Source of the DNA: Sphingobium sp. OAS761
GTDB lineage: Bacteria > Pseudomonadota > Alphaproteobacteria > Sphingomonadales > Sphingomonadaceae
DNA: 64,000 bases
Direction of reading: 5' to 3'
Assembly: GCF_024168485.1 (NCBI RefSeq)
Contig: NZ_JALJVY010000006.1
Coordinates: forward strand, 186,001 to 250,000
Within the stretch, counting starts at the first letter, position 1; the number at the start of each line of letters is the position of its first letter. Position numbers and translations under genes: made by a program. Shown one piece after another: positions 18,426 to 27,637 of the stretch. The notes below the pieces were generated by a model, which searched no databases, was not told where the DNA came from, and was given only the letters and a program-made list of their open reading frames with translations.

Positions 18426-19391
18426 ATGGCCTATCAGCATCTTCCGCCCTTCGCGCCCGGCTCCATTTCGTTGCGTATCTACCTGCACGACGGACTGTCA
18501 GCGCAAAACATTGTGGGGCAGCAGATGAAACAAGCACGCCAGGCGGCCAAGGTCGGCTTCGACGGGATCATGATGGGCGAACATCATGGCGGTTTCCCGG
18601 GCTACATCCCCAATACGATCCAGACGGCCGGATTCATGCTGGGAGCGATGGATGGAGGGTGGGTAGCCCCTGCCCCGGTCCTGCTGCCGCTGCGCCCCTG
18701 GGCACTCGTCGCGGAAGATATGGCCTGGCTGTCCGCGCGCTTCCCCGGCCGGGTCGGACTCGGGGTGGGCACCGGATCGCTGGAGAGCGATTTCGATATC
18801 ATGGAAGTGCCCAAGGAGGGCCATATAGACCGCTTCCTCCATGCGTTCGGGCATATAGCAGAGGCGCTGCGCGGCCGGTCGGAAGGCGAACTGGGCCAGG
18901 ACCCCGCAATCCTGGCCTGCGCCGATGCGCCGGTACCGATCCTGGCGGCCAGCGCTTCCCCGCGCGGCTGCCGCTTTGCCGCCAGCGTTCAGGCAGGCCT
19001 GCTGTTCGAATCCATCACGCCTCCACCCCGCCTGCGCGAACTCGCGCAGATCTACCATGATCATGGCGGGACGGGGCCTATCGTCCTGATCCGCCGCGTG
19101 TGGGCGGGTGAAGGATCGTTCGAACGGCAGGAAAGGCAGATCGGTGTATATGGCTCTTATGGCAGCAGGGAGCTGATGAAGCATTGGGGGGAAAATCAGC
19201 TGATCAACGGGACGCCGGACGCCATTGCCGACCAGCTAGCCGAGGCTGCCCATGCCGTGGGCGCGGACGCCATCAACCTGCGCGTGCATGTGCCGGGGGT
19301 GATGCCTGAAGAGGTGGAGGCGCAGATCGACGCGCTCGCGCCTATGCTGCCGCTGCTGCGCGCCGCGCACCCATGGAAACAACGAGGGTGA
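18426..19391 (+). CDS. Luciferase-like (LLM) F420- or flavin-dependent oxidoreductase 1
   Basis: A 321-residue LLM-class TIM-barrel protein. The segment MMGEHHGGFPGYIPN and the strand GRVGLGVGTGS are characteristic of the bacterial luciferase/F420-dependent superfamily. The start at 18426 follows AAGGATG. In this superfamily members use either FMNH2 with O2 or coenzyme F420. The downstream F420 biosynthesis genes make F420 more likely. Substrate unknown. Confidence 0.85.
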   Translation: MAYQHLPPFAPGSISLRIYLHDGLSAQNIVGQQMKQARQAAKVGFDGIMMGEHHGGFPGYIPNTIQTAGFMLGAMDGGWVAPAPVLLPLRPWALVAEDMAWLSARFPGRVGLGVGTGSLESDFDIMEVPKEGHIDRFLHAFGHIAEALRGRSEGELGQDPAILACADAPVPILAASASPRGCRFAASVQAGLLFESITPPPRLRELAQIYHDHGGTGPIVLIRRVWAGEGSFERQERQIGVYGSYGSRELMKHWGENQLINGTPDAIADQLAEAAHAVGADAINLRVHVPGVMPEEVEAQIDALAPMLPLLRAAHPWKQRG

Positions 19392-19421
19392 AGGCATATT
19401 TTCTACGCAATCAATAATTAA

Positions 19422-19452
19422 CTATCTGGCAATGACCGTCATTTGCGGATAG
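19422..19452 (+). promoter_or_regulatory. 31-bp imperfect palindrome upstream of LLM gene 2
   Basis: The left arm 19422-19436 (CTATCTGGCAATGAC) and right arm 19438-19452 (GTCATTTGCGGATAG) match at 12 of 15 positions around a single central C. It lies in the 139-bp gap between LLM genes 1 and 2, the longest gap inside the run. No T tract follows, so an operator for an internal promoter seems likelier than a terminator. Confidence 0.5.
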
Positions 19453-19530
19453 GTAGGCGACCAATCCAATGCGAAATGCGGTGAAGCCCAGCGCCGGGCG
19501 TAACGAACCGCTACGGAACGGGAGAGAGAT

Positions 19531-20406
19531 ATGCGGTTTCACTATGCCGAAAGCATGACCCCCATTGCCAATTACGTTCCTCTGGCCCAGGCGGCTGAGG
19601 CCAACGGTTATGCGGGCTTCACGATCCCCGACAGTCTGATCTATCCCAAGGCATCCGACACCAGCTACAGCTATACCGAGGATGGCGGGCGCGAGTTTCT
19701 GGAAAACAAGCCATTCATCGAAAGCTTCATTCTGGCGACTGCGATCGGCGTGTCGACGAAAACCCTGGAGATGACGACCAATGTCGTCAAGCTGCCGGTG
19801 CGCCCCCCGCTCTATTCCGCCAAGCTGGTTTCCTCCATCGCCGCGCTGACCGGCGACCGGTTCAACCTGGGCGTGGGACTTTCGGTCTGGCCTGAGGATT
19901 ATACCGTCATGGGCGTGCCTTATGCCAAGCGCGGGAAGCGGTTCGACGAGTGCATCGCCATCGTGCGCGGCCTGTGTGCGGGCGGCTACTTCGAATTCCA
20001 CGGCGAATTCTACGATCTGCCGCCGGCAAAGCTCAATCCCGTCCCCGGCAAGCCGTTGCCGATCCTGATCGGGGGCTTTTCGGACGCGGCGCTCAAGCGC
20101 GCGGCACATAATGACGGTTTCATGTATGCCGGCGGCAATGGCGGAACGGAAGAAGTGTCGAGCATGATCGACAAAATCAACGGCTATCGCGCGGAAGCCG
20201 GAACCAGCGGCAATCCGTTCCGCATATTCGCGACAGCGATGGGTAAGATCGACGTCGACGTGGTAAAGCGGCACGAGGATCTGGGCGTCACCGACATGCC
20301 GGTCGCCTTTCGCAACCTCTACGCTGTCGAGGAGGACAGCCAGCCATTGTCGGACAAAATCGACGACATGAAGCGCTTCGCGGACGAGGTGATCTCCAAA
20401 CTCTGA
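19531..20406 (+). CDS. LLM-class F420- or flavin-dependent oxidoreductase 2
   Basis: A 291-residue LLM protein. It has the early TIPDSLIYP strand region, LVSSIAALTGDRFNLGVGLSVW, which matches the conserved superfamily strand, and a PYAKRGKRFDE segment seen in F420-dependent members. A GGGAGAGAG ribosome site precedes the ATG at 19531. It is followed by LLM gene 3 after 17 bp. It probably catalyses hydride transfer to or from an organic substrate. Confidence 0.87.
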   Translation: MRFHYAESMTPIANYVPLAQAAEANGYAGFTIPDSLIYPKASDTSYSYTEDGGREFLENKPFIESFILATAIGVSTKTLEMTTNVVKLPVRPPLYSAKLVSSIAALTGDRFNLGVGLSVWPEDYTVMGVPYAKRGKRFDECIAIVRGLCAGGYFEFHGEFYDLPPAKLNPVPGKPLPILIGGFSDAALKRAAHNDGFMYAGGNGGTEEVSSMIDKINGYRAEAGTSGNPFRIFATAMGKIDVDVVKRHEDLGVTDMPVAFRNLYAVEEDSQPLSDKIDDMKRFADEVISKL

Positions 20407-20423
20407 AGGATGGGCACGGCGCG

Positions 20424-21434
20424 ATGGAAACGGTCCTGATCTTTGACATGCGCGCGCCGGATTTCGGCGCGCCAAGGAAGGATGTTTTCGCGGCCGCGCT
20501 GGACATCGCCACCTGGGCCGATGACATCGGTATCGACGTGATCGGCCTTGGCGAGCATCATCAGGCAAACGACGGCTACAATCCTTCCCCGCTGGTGCTT
20601 GCGGGGGCGCTGGCGGGCAGGACGAAGCGCATTATCTTGCGGTCGGCGGTGCTGCTCGCGTCCTGCTACGATCCGGTCAGGCTGGCGGAGGATATCGCCG
20701 TTCTCCAGATCGTAAGCGGCGGGCGCTACGAACTTGGACTGGGCTTTGGCTATCGACCGAGCGAATTCGCCATGTACGGGCGCAACGCCGACGACCGGTT
20801 CGATCATACATGCCGGGTTGCCCGATTGCTGAAGCAGGCCTGGACCGGCGAGCCGTTCGATTATGACGGGCGACCCTGCCGGGTTTCACCGGTCCCGGAC
20901 ACGGAAGTGCCGATCATGCTGGGCGGCGTCGCCCCGAAGGTTGCGCGCGCGGCCGCCCACGTCGCCGACGGGTTGCTGGTCCCGCTGTTCGGGCCGAAGG
21001 CTTGGAACATATATCGCGCGGAATGCGCGCTGCTGGGCCACAACGATCCAGGCGAATATCCCCGGCAGGGCCCGACCTTCCTCTGGATTTCCGAAGAACC
21101 CGAGCGCGAATGGCAATGGCTGATGCCGCATATACGTCACGTCATGCACAGCTATGCCGCCTGGACGGCGGAGGCCCAGCACGAAACGGTGAGCCCCTAC
21201 AGCACGAACATCAGCGACGACACGATCCGCGAAAGCGGCGAATATCAGATATTGACCCCCGATGAGGCGGTTGCGCTGGTGCAGACGCTGGGCGACAGCA
21301 GCTCGCTGTATCTTTCCCCGCTGTTCGCCGGCGCCCCGATAGAGAAAGGGTGGGAGATGCTGAGGCTTTATGAGCGCCACGTTCATCCGCATGTTCCGCG
21401 GACGACGAAGCCGCGTTGGCGGCACAGGCTGTAG
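20424..21434 (+). CDS. LLM-class F420- or flavin-dependent oxidoreductase 3
   Basis: A 336-residue LLM protein with GLGEHHQANDGYNPSPL, AEDIAVLQIVSGGRYELGLGFGY and PIMLGGVAPKVARAA, all typical of the luciferase-like superfamily. It ends 6 bp before the FbiC gene, which ties it closely to F420 synthesis. The HH and GLGFGY segments are where the flavin or deazaflavin binds in homologues. The reaction is unknown; a monooxygenase using FMNH2 remains an alternative. Confidence 0.87.
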   Translation: METVLIFDMRAPDFGAPRKDVFAAALDIATWADDIGIDVIGLGEHHQANDGYNPSPLVLAGALAGRTKRIILRSAVLLASCYDPVRLAEDIAVLQIVSGGRYELGLGFGYRPSEFAMYGRNADDRFDHTCRVARLLKQAWTGEPFDYDGRPCRVSPVPDTEVPIMLGGVAPKVARAAAHVADGLLVPLFGPKAWNIYRAECALLGHNDPGEYPRQGPTFLWISEEPEREWQWLMPHIRHVMHSYAAWTAEAQHETVSPYSTNISDDTIRESGEYQILTPDEAVALVQTLGDSSSLYLSPLFAGAPIEKGWEMLRLYERHVHPHVPRTTKPRWRHRL

Positions 21435-21440
21435 GATGCA

Positions 21441-23831
21441 ATGACCGGCGCAATGGATGAAGTGACGCTGCGGCACGTCGCCGCAATGGAACCGCTCGCG
21501 GCGCTCATGGCGCGGGCCGCGGCGGTGCGCGACGAAGGGTTCGGTGCCGTCGTTACCTATTCGCGCAAGATCTTCATCCCGCTGACCCGTCTATGCCGCG
21601 ACGTCTGTTCCTATTGCACCTTCGCCCATCCGCCGCGAACGGGCGAGAGCCCCTATCTTTCGCCCGACGAGATACTGGCGATTGCGCGCACGGGCGAAGC
21701 GGCGGGATGCCGCGAGGCGCTGTTCACCCTGGGTGACAAGCCGGAACTGCGCTATCGCGTCGCGCGTGAAGCGCTGGACCAGATGGGGTATGGCAGCACC
21801 ATCGATTATCTTGCCGCCATGTGTCGCCTGGTGCTGAAGGAAACGGGCCTTTTCCCCCACGCCAATCCCGGCGTGATGACGGCGGCGGATATCGCCGCGC
21901 TTCGGGAAGTATCCATCTCTCAGGGCCTGATGCTGGAGGGGACAGCCCCTTCCCTCACTGCCCGGGGCGGACCACATTTCGGATCGCCCGACAAGCTGCC
22001 CGAACGACGGCTGGAAACCATCCGGCTCGCGGGCGAGGCGCAGGTTCCTTTTACCAGCGGCATCCTGATCGGCCTGGGCGAAAGCCGCAGCGAGCGGATC
22101 GATGCGTTGCTGGCCCTGCGCGCGCTCCACCGGCGCCACGGGCATTTGCAGGAAATCATCATCCAGAATTTTCGGGCCAAAGCCGATACGCGCATGGCCT
22201 TCGCCGACGAACCCGACCGCGACGAATTATTGTGGACCATTGCCATCGCGCGGCTGGCTTTCGGGCCGCATATGACGATACAGGCGCCGCCCAATCTGGC
22301 CGGTGCCGGTTTCGGGCAGCTGCTCGCAGCGGGCATCAACGACTGGGGTGGCGTGTCGCCGGTGACGCCCGATCATGTCAATCCGGAAGCCCCATGGCCC
22401 GCAATCGCCCGGCTGCGCGAGGAAACCGAAGCCCGGGGAGGTATATTGACCGAGCGGCTGGCCGCGCATCCTTCCCATCTGGTCGACCTTGATCGTTGGC
22501 AGGTGCCGGTATTGCACGGCCGCTTGCGTGAGGCGATGGACACGCACGGCCTGCCCCGCATCGACGGCTGGCGTGTCGGCAGCGCGCTGCCGGCGCCGGC
22601 GTTGGTCCGGCGGCCGTCGCTACCATATGACCCGCGCGTACAGGCCACTCTGGAAGCGCTCGAATCCGGCGCTTCGCCCGATGACGCGATGATCACGCAG
22701 TTGCTGGGCGCGCGCGGACCGGATGTCGGCGCAGTCTGCGATGCCGCCGATGCGCTGCGTGCACAAACGGCAGGAAACGAGGTCAGCTTCGTCGTCAACC
22801 GCAACATCAACTATACCAACATCTGTTTCCACAAATGCGCCTTCTGCGCCTTTTCCAAGGGAAAGACCGCCGCCGAACTGCGCGGACCGGCCTATGACCT
22901 GGACCTTGAGGAGGTCAGCCGCCGGACCGCCGAAGCCTGGGCGCGCGGTGCGACCGAGGTCTGCATGCAAGGCGGCATCCATCCCCATTATAGCGGGCAG
23001 ACCTATCTCGACCTGCTCGCCGCGGCGAAGGCGGGCGCGAAGGATATCCATGTCCATGCCTTTTCCCCGCTGGAGGTACGGCACGGCGCTGCGTCGCTGG
23101 GGGTCGACGTGCCGACTTTCCTGACCATGTTGCGGGACGCCGGCCTGGGCAGCCTGCCGGGCACGGCAGCGGAGATATTGTGCGACGATGTCCGCGATAC
23201 GCTGTGTCCCGAAAAGCTGACTGCCGGCCAGTGGATCGAAACGATAGAGGCGGCCCATGGCGTCGGCCTGCCCACCACCGCGACGATCATGTACGGGCAT
23301 ATCGAGCGGGTTGAACATCAGGCGCGCCATCTGCTTGCCATCCGGGCGTTGCAGGCACGGACAGGCGGGATAACGGAATTCGTCCCCCTGCCCTTCGTCG
23401 CGGCGGAGGCACCGATCTATCGCAAGGGCGGCGCGCGACCCGGCCCGACGTTCCGCGAGGCGATATTGATGCATGCGGTGGCGCGGTTGGTGCTGCATCC
23501 GCTGATCCCCAATATCCAGGTGTCCTGGGTCAAGATGGGCGAGGCCGGCGTAAGCGCGGCGCTGGCAGCAGGCGTCAACGACCTGGGCGGCACGCTGATG
23601 AACGAAAGCATATCCAGAGCGGCAGGCGCGGCCCACGGACAGGAATGGTCGCCCGAGACGATGGAACGAGTGATCCGCTCCGAAGGTCGTGAGCCCAGAC
23701 AGCGCGATACTCTATACCGTGCGGCATCGATCGATCGGATGGCCGCGGGACGGGGTGCCGAGGCGCTGACCGCACCACATCAGACAGCGCCGCGACGCCG
23801 GCGCGCATTGGAGGAAGCCGGACGATCATGA
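21441..23831 (+). CDS. fbiC: FbiC: fused 7,8-didemethyl-8-hydroxy-5-deazariboflavin (FO) synthase
   Basis: A 796-residue two-domain radical SAM enzyme. The N-terminal CofG-like half has the CxxxCxxC cluster Cys52, Cys56, Cys59. The C-terminal CofH-like half has a second cluster Cys462, Cys466, Cys469 within NICFHKCAFCAF. Together these make FO, the chromophore of coenzyme F420, from tyrosine and a ribityl-diaminouracil intermediate. Its length is slightly below that usual for actinobacterial FbiC. It overlaps the next gene by 4 bp. Identification is strong because both SAM sites and the domain order are intact. Confidence 0.96.
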   Translation: MTGAMDEVTLRHVAAMEPLAALMARAAAVRDEGFGAVVTYSRKIFIPLTRLCRDVCSYCTFAHPPRTGESPYLSPDEILAIARTGEAAGCREALFTLGDKPELRYRVAREALDQMGYGSTIDYLAAMCRLVLKETGLFPHANPGVMTAADIAALREVSISQGLMLEGTAPSLTARGGPHFGSPDKLPERRLETIRLAGEAQVPFTSGILIGLGESRSERIDALLALRALHRRHGHLQEIIIQNFRAKADTRMAFADEPDRDELLWTIAIARLAFGPHMTIQAPPNLAGAGFGQLLAAGINDWGGVSPVTPDHVNPEAPWPAIARLREETEARGGILTERLAAHPSHLVDLDRWQVPVLHGRLREAMDTHGLPRIDGWRVGSALPAPALVRRPSLPYDPRVQATLEALESGASPDDAMITQLLGARGPDVGAVCDAADALRAQTAGNEVSFVVNRNINYTNICFHKCAFCAFSKGKTAAELRGPAYDLDLEEVSRRTAEAWARGATEVCMQGGIHPHYSGQTYLDLLAAAKAGAKDIHVHAFSPLEVRHGAASLGVDVPTFLTMLRDAGLGSLPGTAAEILCDDVRDTLCPEKLTAGQWIETIEAAHGVGLPTTATIMYGHIERVEHQARHLLAIRALQARTGGITEFVPLPFVAAEAPIYRKGGARPGPTFREAILMHAVARLVLHPLIPNIQVSWVKMGEAGVSAALAAGVNDLGGTLMNESISRAAGAAHGQEWSPETMERVIRSEGREPRQRDTLYRAASIDRMAAGRGAEALTAPHQTAPRRRRALEEAGRS

Positions 23832-24502
23832 ATGACGACAAGCAAGTCATCGCCGTGCTGGGCGGCACGGGCCATGAGGGCGCCGGGCTGGCGGCCCGTT
23901 GGGCAAAGGCGGGGTATAGGGTTATCGTCGGTTCGCGCGACGCCGACCGCGCGGCGGAGGCCGCCGGCCGGCTGGCCGAAGCATCCGGTGGCGACGTCAG
24001 CGGCGCAGCGAATATGGACGCGGCTGCGGCCGGTGACATCGTCGTGCTGGCGGTTCCCTATTCGGGGCAACAGGCGTTGGCGCAGGAGGTGAGCGAGGCG
24101 CTGGACGGCAAGATATTGATCGACGTGACCGTCCCTCTTCAACCGCCCAAGGTCGCCCGCGTTCAGCTGCCCGAAGGCGGATCGGCCGTGGAGGCGCTGC
24201 AAAGGATGTTGGGCGACGGTGTGCGCGTCGTGTCGGCGTTCCAGAATGTGTCGGCGCATCAACTGTCCGCGCTCGATCAGCCGGTCGATTGCGACGTATT
24301 GGTGGCTGGTGACGATGTGGATGCGCGCGAAACCGTGTGCCAGCTGGCCCGCGCGATCGGAATCGTGGCCTGGCACGCCGGGCCGCTTGCGAATTCGGCT
24401 GCGGCCGAGGCGCTGACATCGGTCCTGATCGCCATGAATAAGCGCTACAAGGTCGCAAACGGCGCAGGGATACGTATCACCGGCATCCCCGACCAGCCAT
24501 GA
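23828..24502 (+). CDS. npdG: F420H2:NADP+ oxidoreductase (FNO/NpdG type)
   Basis: A 224-residue protein with the NADP-binding signature VLGGTGHEGAGLAARWAKAG followed by VIVGSRDADRAAE, matching the F420-dependent NADP reductase family. The C-terminal part has GIRITGI. It transfers hydride between NADPH and F420 and so supplies reduced F420 to the LLM enzymes. The start codon overlaps the fbiC stop (ATGA). In Rhodococcus and Nocardioides, similar proteins accompany F420-dependent picrate-degradation enzymes. Confidence 0.93.
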   Translation: MNDDKQVIAVLGGTGHEGAGLAARWAKAGYRVIVGSRDADRAAEAAGRLAEASGGDVSGAANMDAAAAGDIVVLAVPYSGQQALAQEVSEALDGKILIDVTVPLQPPKVARVQLPEGGSAVEALQRMLGDGVRVVSAFQNVSAHQLSALDQPVDCDVLVAGDDVDARETVCQLARAIGIVAWHAGPLANSAAAEALTSVLIAMNKRYKVANGAGIRITGIPDQP

Positions 24503-24563
24503 GCCGAAAACGCCTGATCAACGCGCAGGGCCCGATCCGGCCGCGCCACATGGGCATGTGCTG

Positions 24564-25541
24564 ATGAAGCCGCGCGTTCTGGCCCTGTGCGGCGGAGTAG
24601 GCGGCGCGAAGCTGGCGCTGGGCCTGACTCATGTCGTTCCGGCCGAGGCGCTTGCGATCCTTGTCAACACCGGTGACGATTTCGAGCATTTGGGCCTTCA
24701 TATCTCCCCCGATGTCGACACTGTGACCTATACTCTGGGCGGGATCAGCAACGCGGCGCAGGGCTGGGGCATCGAAGGCGAGAGCTGGGCTTTCATGGAC
24801 CAGCTGCGACGTCTGGGCGGTGAGGACTGGTTCCAGCTTGGCGACCGCGATCTGGCGCTGCACGTCGAACGGACCCGGCGATTACGTGCGGGCGAAAGTC
24901 TGACCGCCGTTACCGCCGACGTCTCGGCACGGCTGGGTGTCGCCGCCCGCATCCTGCCGATGAGCGACGATCCGATCCGAACCGAAGTCGACACCGACGA
25001 GGGATTGCTTCCCTTCCAACGCTATTTCGTCGGCCGCCGCGCCGAACCGGCGATGCGCGCCATCCATTATCGCGGCGCCGAAACCGCCATCCCCAATGAG
25101 ACGGCGATGGCCGCGCTCTCCGATCCGGCGCTGGAAGCCGTGATCCTGTGCCCGTCCAATCCCTGGCTGAGCATCGCGCCGCTACTGGCCATGCCCGACT
25201 TGCGCGCAGCGCTGGCTGCCACTACGGCGCCGGTCGTTGCGGTCGCTCCCATCGTCGCGGGACAGGCGATCAAGGGGCCAACCGCGAAGCTGATGCGCGA
25301 GATGGGTCTGGCGGTATCTGCCGACACGGTCGCACATTATTATCATGGGCTCATCGACGGCTACATGCTCGACACAGCGGACGCCGAACTGGGCGAAACG
25401 ATCGAAGCACAGGGTATCGCCGTGAATATAGGGCCGACCGTCATGACCGACCTGCCTTCACGCATCACCCTGGCGGAACGGGCCATCCGCTTTGCCGGGA
25501 CATTGCCGAATAGCCGGGACGCTCCATGCCCTGGACATTGA
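24564..25541 (+). CDS. fbiA: FbiA/CofD: 2-phospho-L-lactate (phosphoenolpyruvate) transferase
   Basis: A 325-residue protein with the family signatures LCGGVGGAKLALGL, NTGDDFEHLGLHISPD with VDTVTYTLGG, and CPSNPWLSI. It joins the activated phospho-three-carbon unit to FO, giving F420-0 or dehydro-F420-0. A GTG at 24558 is an alternative start. The preceding 61-bp gap holds no recognised gene. The 3' end overlaps fbiD by 16 bp, so the two are coupled. Confidence 0.95.
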   Translation: MKPRVLALCGGVGGAKLALGLTHVVPAEALAILVNTGDDFEHLGLHISPDVDTVTYTLGGISNAAQGWGIEGESWAFMDQLRRLGGEDWFQLGDRDLALHVERTRRLRAGESLTAVTADVSARLGVAARILPMSDDPIRTEVDTDEGLLPFQRYFVGRRAEPAMRAIHYRGAETAIPNETAMAALSDPALEAVILCPSNPWLSIAPLLAMPDLRAALAATTAPVVAVAPIVAGQAIKGPTAKLMREMGLAVSADTVAHYYHGLIDGYMLDTADAELGETIEAQGIAVNIGPTVMTDLPSRITLAERAIRFAGTLPNSRDAPCPGH

Positions 25542-26137
25542 TCCCGGCCAAGGACTTCCGCCTGGCCAAACAACGGCTGGCGCCTGTGCTGGGCACGCAC
25601 CAGCGCGCCGATCTGGCCCGGACGCTGCTCCGCCACACGATCGGAATCGCGCAATCGGCGTTCGACGAGCCCGTGCTGGTGGTGACACCCGATAGCGAGG
25701 TCGCGTCATGGGCGCGCGATTGCGGCGCGGACGACATAATCCTGTCCGAAGCAGGGGACCTGAATGCCGAATTGAAGGGTGCGGCGCGGCAGGTGCCGAC
25801 CCTGTCCGATCTGCTTGTATTGCATGCCGACCTGCCATTCCTGACAGCGGCAGAGTTGCGTGCTCTGGCCCAACGGGAGCAGACCGTCCTGATCGGCTGC
25901 GACCGGAGCGGCAAGGGAACCAACGCCCTTTTGCTGAGGGGCAGGCATCGGTTTTTCGCCTTCGGTCCGGGAAGCTGTGCCCATCATCTGGCGCAGGCGA
26001 ATGCGCGTGGCCTCTCGCGCCGCGTTATCCGGTTAAAAGGCCTCTCGCGGGACATGGACACGCCCGGCGACTGGGCATGTTCCGGCAATATGAAAAATCC
26101 CCCGGTCGCCCTACACGCCCGTTGCTCGTCCCTATAG
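25526..26137 (+). CDS. fbiD: FbiD/CofC: phospholactate or phosphoenolpyruvate guanylyltransferase
   Basis: A 203-residue nucleotidyltransferase with the N-terminal IPAKDFRLAKQRLAPVLG motif, LHADLPFL (the Asp that holds the metal) and RSGKGTNALLLR. It activates a phospho-three-carbon acid with GTP for FbiA. Whether the acid is phosphoenolpyruvate, 2-phospholactate or 3-phosphoglycerate cannot be read from the sequence. It begins inside the fbiA 3' end. No glutamyl ligase gene follows. Confidence 0.93.
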   Translation: MPWTLIPAKDFRLAKQRLAPVLGTHQRADLARTLLRHTIGIAQSAFDEPVLVVTPDSEVASWARDCGADDIILSEAGDLNAELKGAARQVPTLSDLLVLHADLPFLTAAELRALAQREQTVLIGCDRSGKGTNALLLRGRHRFFAFGPGSCAHHLAQANARGLSRRVIRLKGLSRDMDTPGDWACSGNMKNPPVALHARCSSL

Positions 26138-26190
26138 TCTTCGCTCGGTTACCAGAGTGGGTAGCGCCACTTTCCCGGAGAGCAAGCAGC

Positions 26191-26388
26191 ATGAAAGTCC
26201 ATGTCAACCTGAATGTCTGTCAGGGGCATGCGCGGTGCGAAGATATCTGCCCCGAAGTTTTCGGAACAGACGCCGTCGAGGGCAAATGCGTGATCCACCA
26301 GCCGGACGTACCGCCCGAACTGGAGGATAAGGCCCGCCTCGCCGTTCGAAACTGCCCCGAAGGCGCGCTTCGCATTTCGAGCCGATGA
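26191..26388 (+). CDS. P450-type ferredoxin, probably [3Fe-4S]
   Basis: A 65-residue acidic ferredoxin with Cys10, Cys16 and Cys53 as likely cluster ligands, in VCQGHARC and NCPEGAL. His13 stands where a fourth ligand would be, as in many P450-associated [3Fe-4S] ferredoxins. Cys20 in DICPEVF is an additional cysteine. It lies 10 bp before a P450 gene and is its probable electron donor. No ferredoxin reductase gene is nearby. Confidence 0.9.
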   Translation: MKVHVNLNVCQGHARCEDICPEVFGTDAVEGKCVIHQPDVPPELEDKARLAVRNCPEGALRISSR

Positions 26389-26398
26389 AGGACAGTAT

Positions 26399-27625
26399 AT
26401 GACCCGTGCATTCTTCCCAGCTCCGCCAGACCATGTCCCGGCCGAGCTGATCCATGACTTCGATTTCTTCTCCGTTCCGCCCGGCGAAGGCGATCCCACG
26501 GAAATCTGGCACGATCTGGTTCGAAGCGGTGTCCCGAGCAAATTCTACACGCCGCGCAACGGGGGCCATTGGGTCTTCCTGGACTATGACGACATCGTCG
26601 AAGCCTATCGTGACTATTCCATCTTCTCCAACCACCAGGCCTCCATGCCGCCGATGGAACATTGGCCTACATTGCAGCCCGTGGGCTTCGATCCGCCGGA
26701 GCATAATGTTTTCCGTCGCCTGCTGGCGCCGATGTTCACGCCCAAGGCCGTGCGCGACATCACCGATGAACTGCGCCGCCGCTCGGCCGTGCTTATCGAC
26801 GGGTTTGCCGCGAAGGGAAGTTGCGACTTCATTCCCGAATATGCGGAGAAATTTCCCACCTCCTCCTTCCTCTATCTGTTCGGGATGCCCGAGGAGCGGC
26901 TGGACGATTTCCTGACCCTGGCCAATGCCTTCTTCCGCACCAGCGATCCCAAGGTGAAAGGCGAGGCGGTGAACAGCATCTTCGCCGAAATCGACGCATT
27001 TTTTCGCGAAAAACAGAAAAATCCTGGAAATGACATCGCCAGCACCATCGTGACCGCGCGCGATGCCGACGGGAACCCGCATAGCTGGCAGGACATGCTC
27101 AATTGCGGCTTTCTATTGTTCGTCGCCGGGCTGGATACGGTGACGAACACGATGGCCTATATCTGGCGCCATCTCGCCACGACCCCGGCTTCGCGCGCCT
27201 ATTTCAGAGACCGGCTGGACGATCCTGACGGTTTCCTGCGCGCCATCGAGGAACTGATGCGGATCAATGCCGTGTCGAATATCGTGCGCCGGGTGAAGGA
27301 CGATTGCGAGTTTCGCGGCGTGCAGCTGCGGCGGAACGACCGTGTGGCACTGCCAAATACGGTCGCGAACCGCGATCCGCGCACATTTCGCGACCCGGAA
27401 ACCATCAATCTGGACCGCGAAGTCAATGTCCATGTGACCTTCGGCGTGGGTCCGCACCGCTGTGTAGGATCGCACCTCGCAAAGCGGGAAATCATGGTTT
27501 CGCTTCAGGAATGGCTGAAGCGCATCCCTGATTTCGAGCTGGTTCCCGACCAGGGGCAGGCTACGGCATTCGGCGGATCGGTAATGGGCTTTCGCAGCCT
27601 GAAACTGCAATGGCCGGCGGGCTGA
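26399..27625 (+). CDS. Cytochrome P450 monooxygenase (first)
   Basis: A 408-residue soluble P450. The I-helix oxygen-binding region is LLFVAGLDTVTN, the ExxR of the K helix lies in EELMRI, and the heme-binding loop FGVGPHRCVGSHLAK places the thiolate at Cys355. It directly follows the ferredoxin gene and ends the F420-linked plus-strand run. It hydroxylates an unknown substrate in the cytoplasm. The I-helix has Asp-Thr, the typical proton-relay pair. Confidence 0.94.
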   Translation: MTRAFFPAPPDHVPAELIHDFDFFSVPPGEGDPTEIWHDLVRSGVPSKFYTPRNGGHWVFLDYDDIVEAYRDYSIFSNHQASMPPMEHWPTLQPVGFDPPEHNVFRRLLAPMFTPKAVRDITDELRRRSAVLIDGFAAKGSCDFIPEYAEKFPTSSFLYLFGMPEERLDDFLTLANAFFRTSDPKVKGEAVNSIFAEIDAFFREKQKNPGNDIASTIVTARDADGNPHSWQDMLNCGFLLFVAGLDTVTNTMAYIWRHLATTPASRAYFRDRLDDPDGFLRAIEELMRINAVSNIVRRVKDDCEFRGVQLRRNDRVALPNTVANRDPRTFRDPETINLDREVNVHVTFGVGPHRCVGSHLAKREIMVSLQEWLKRIPDFELVPDQGQATAFGGSVMGFRSLKLQWPAG

Positions 27626-27637
27626 ACGCGCCTGGCG

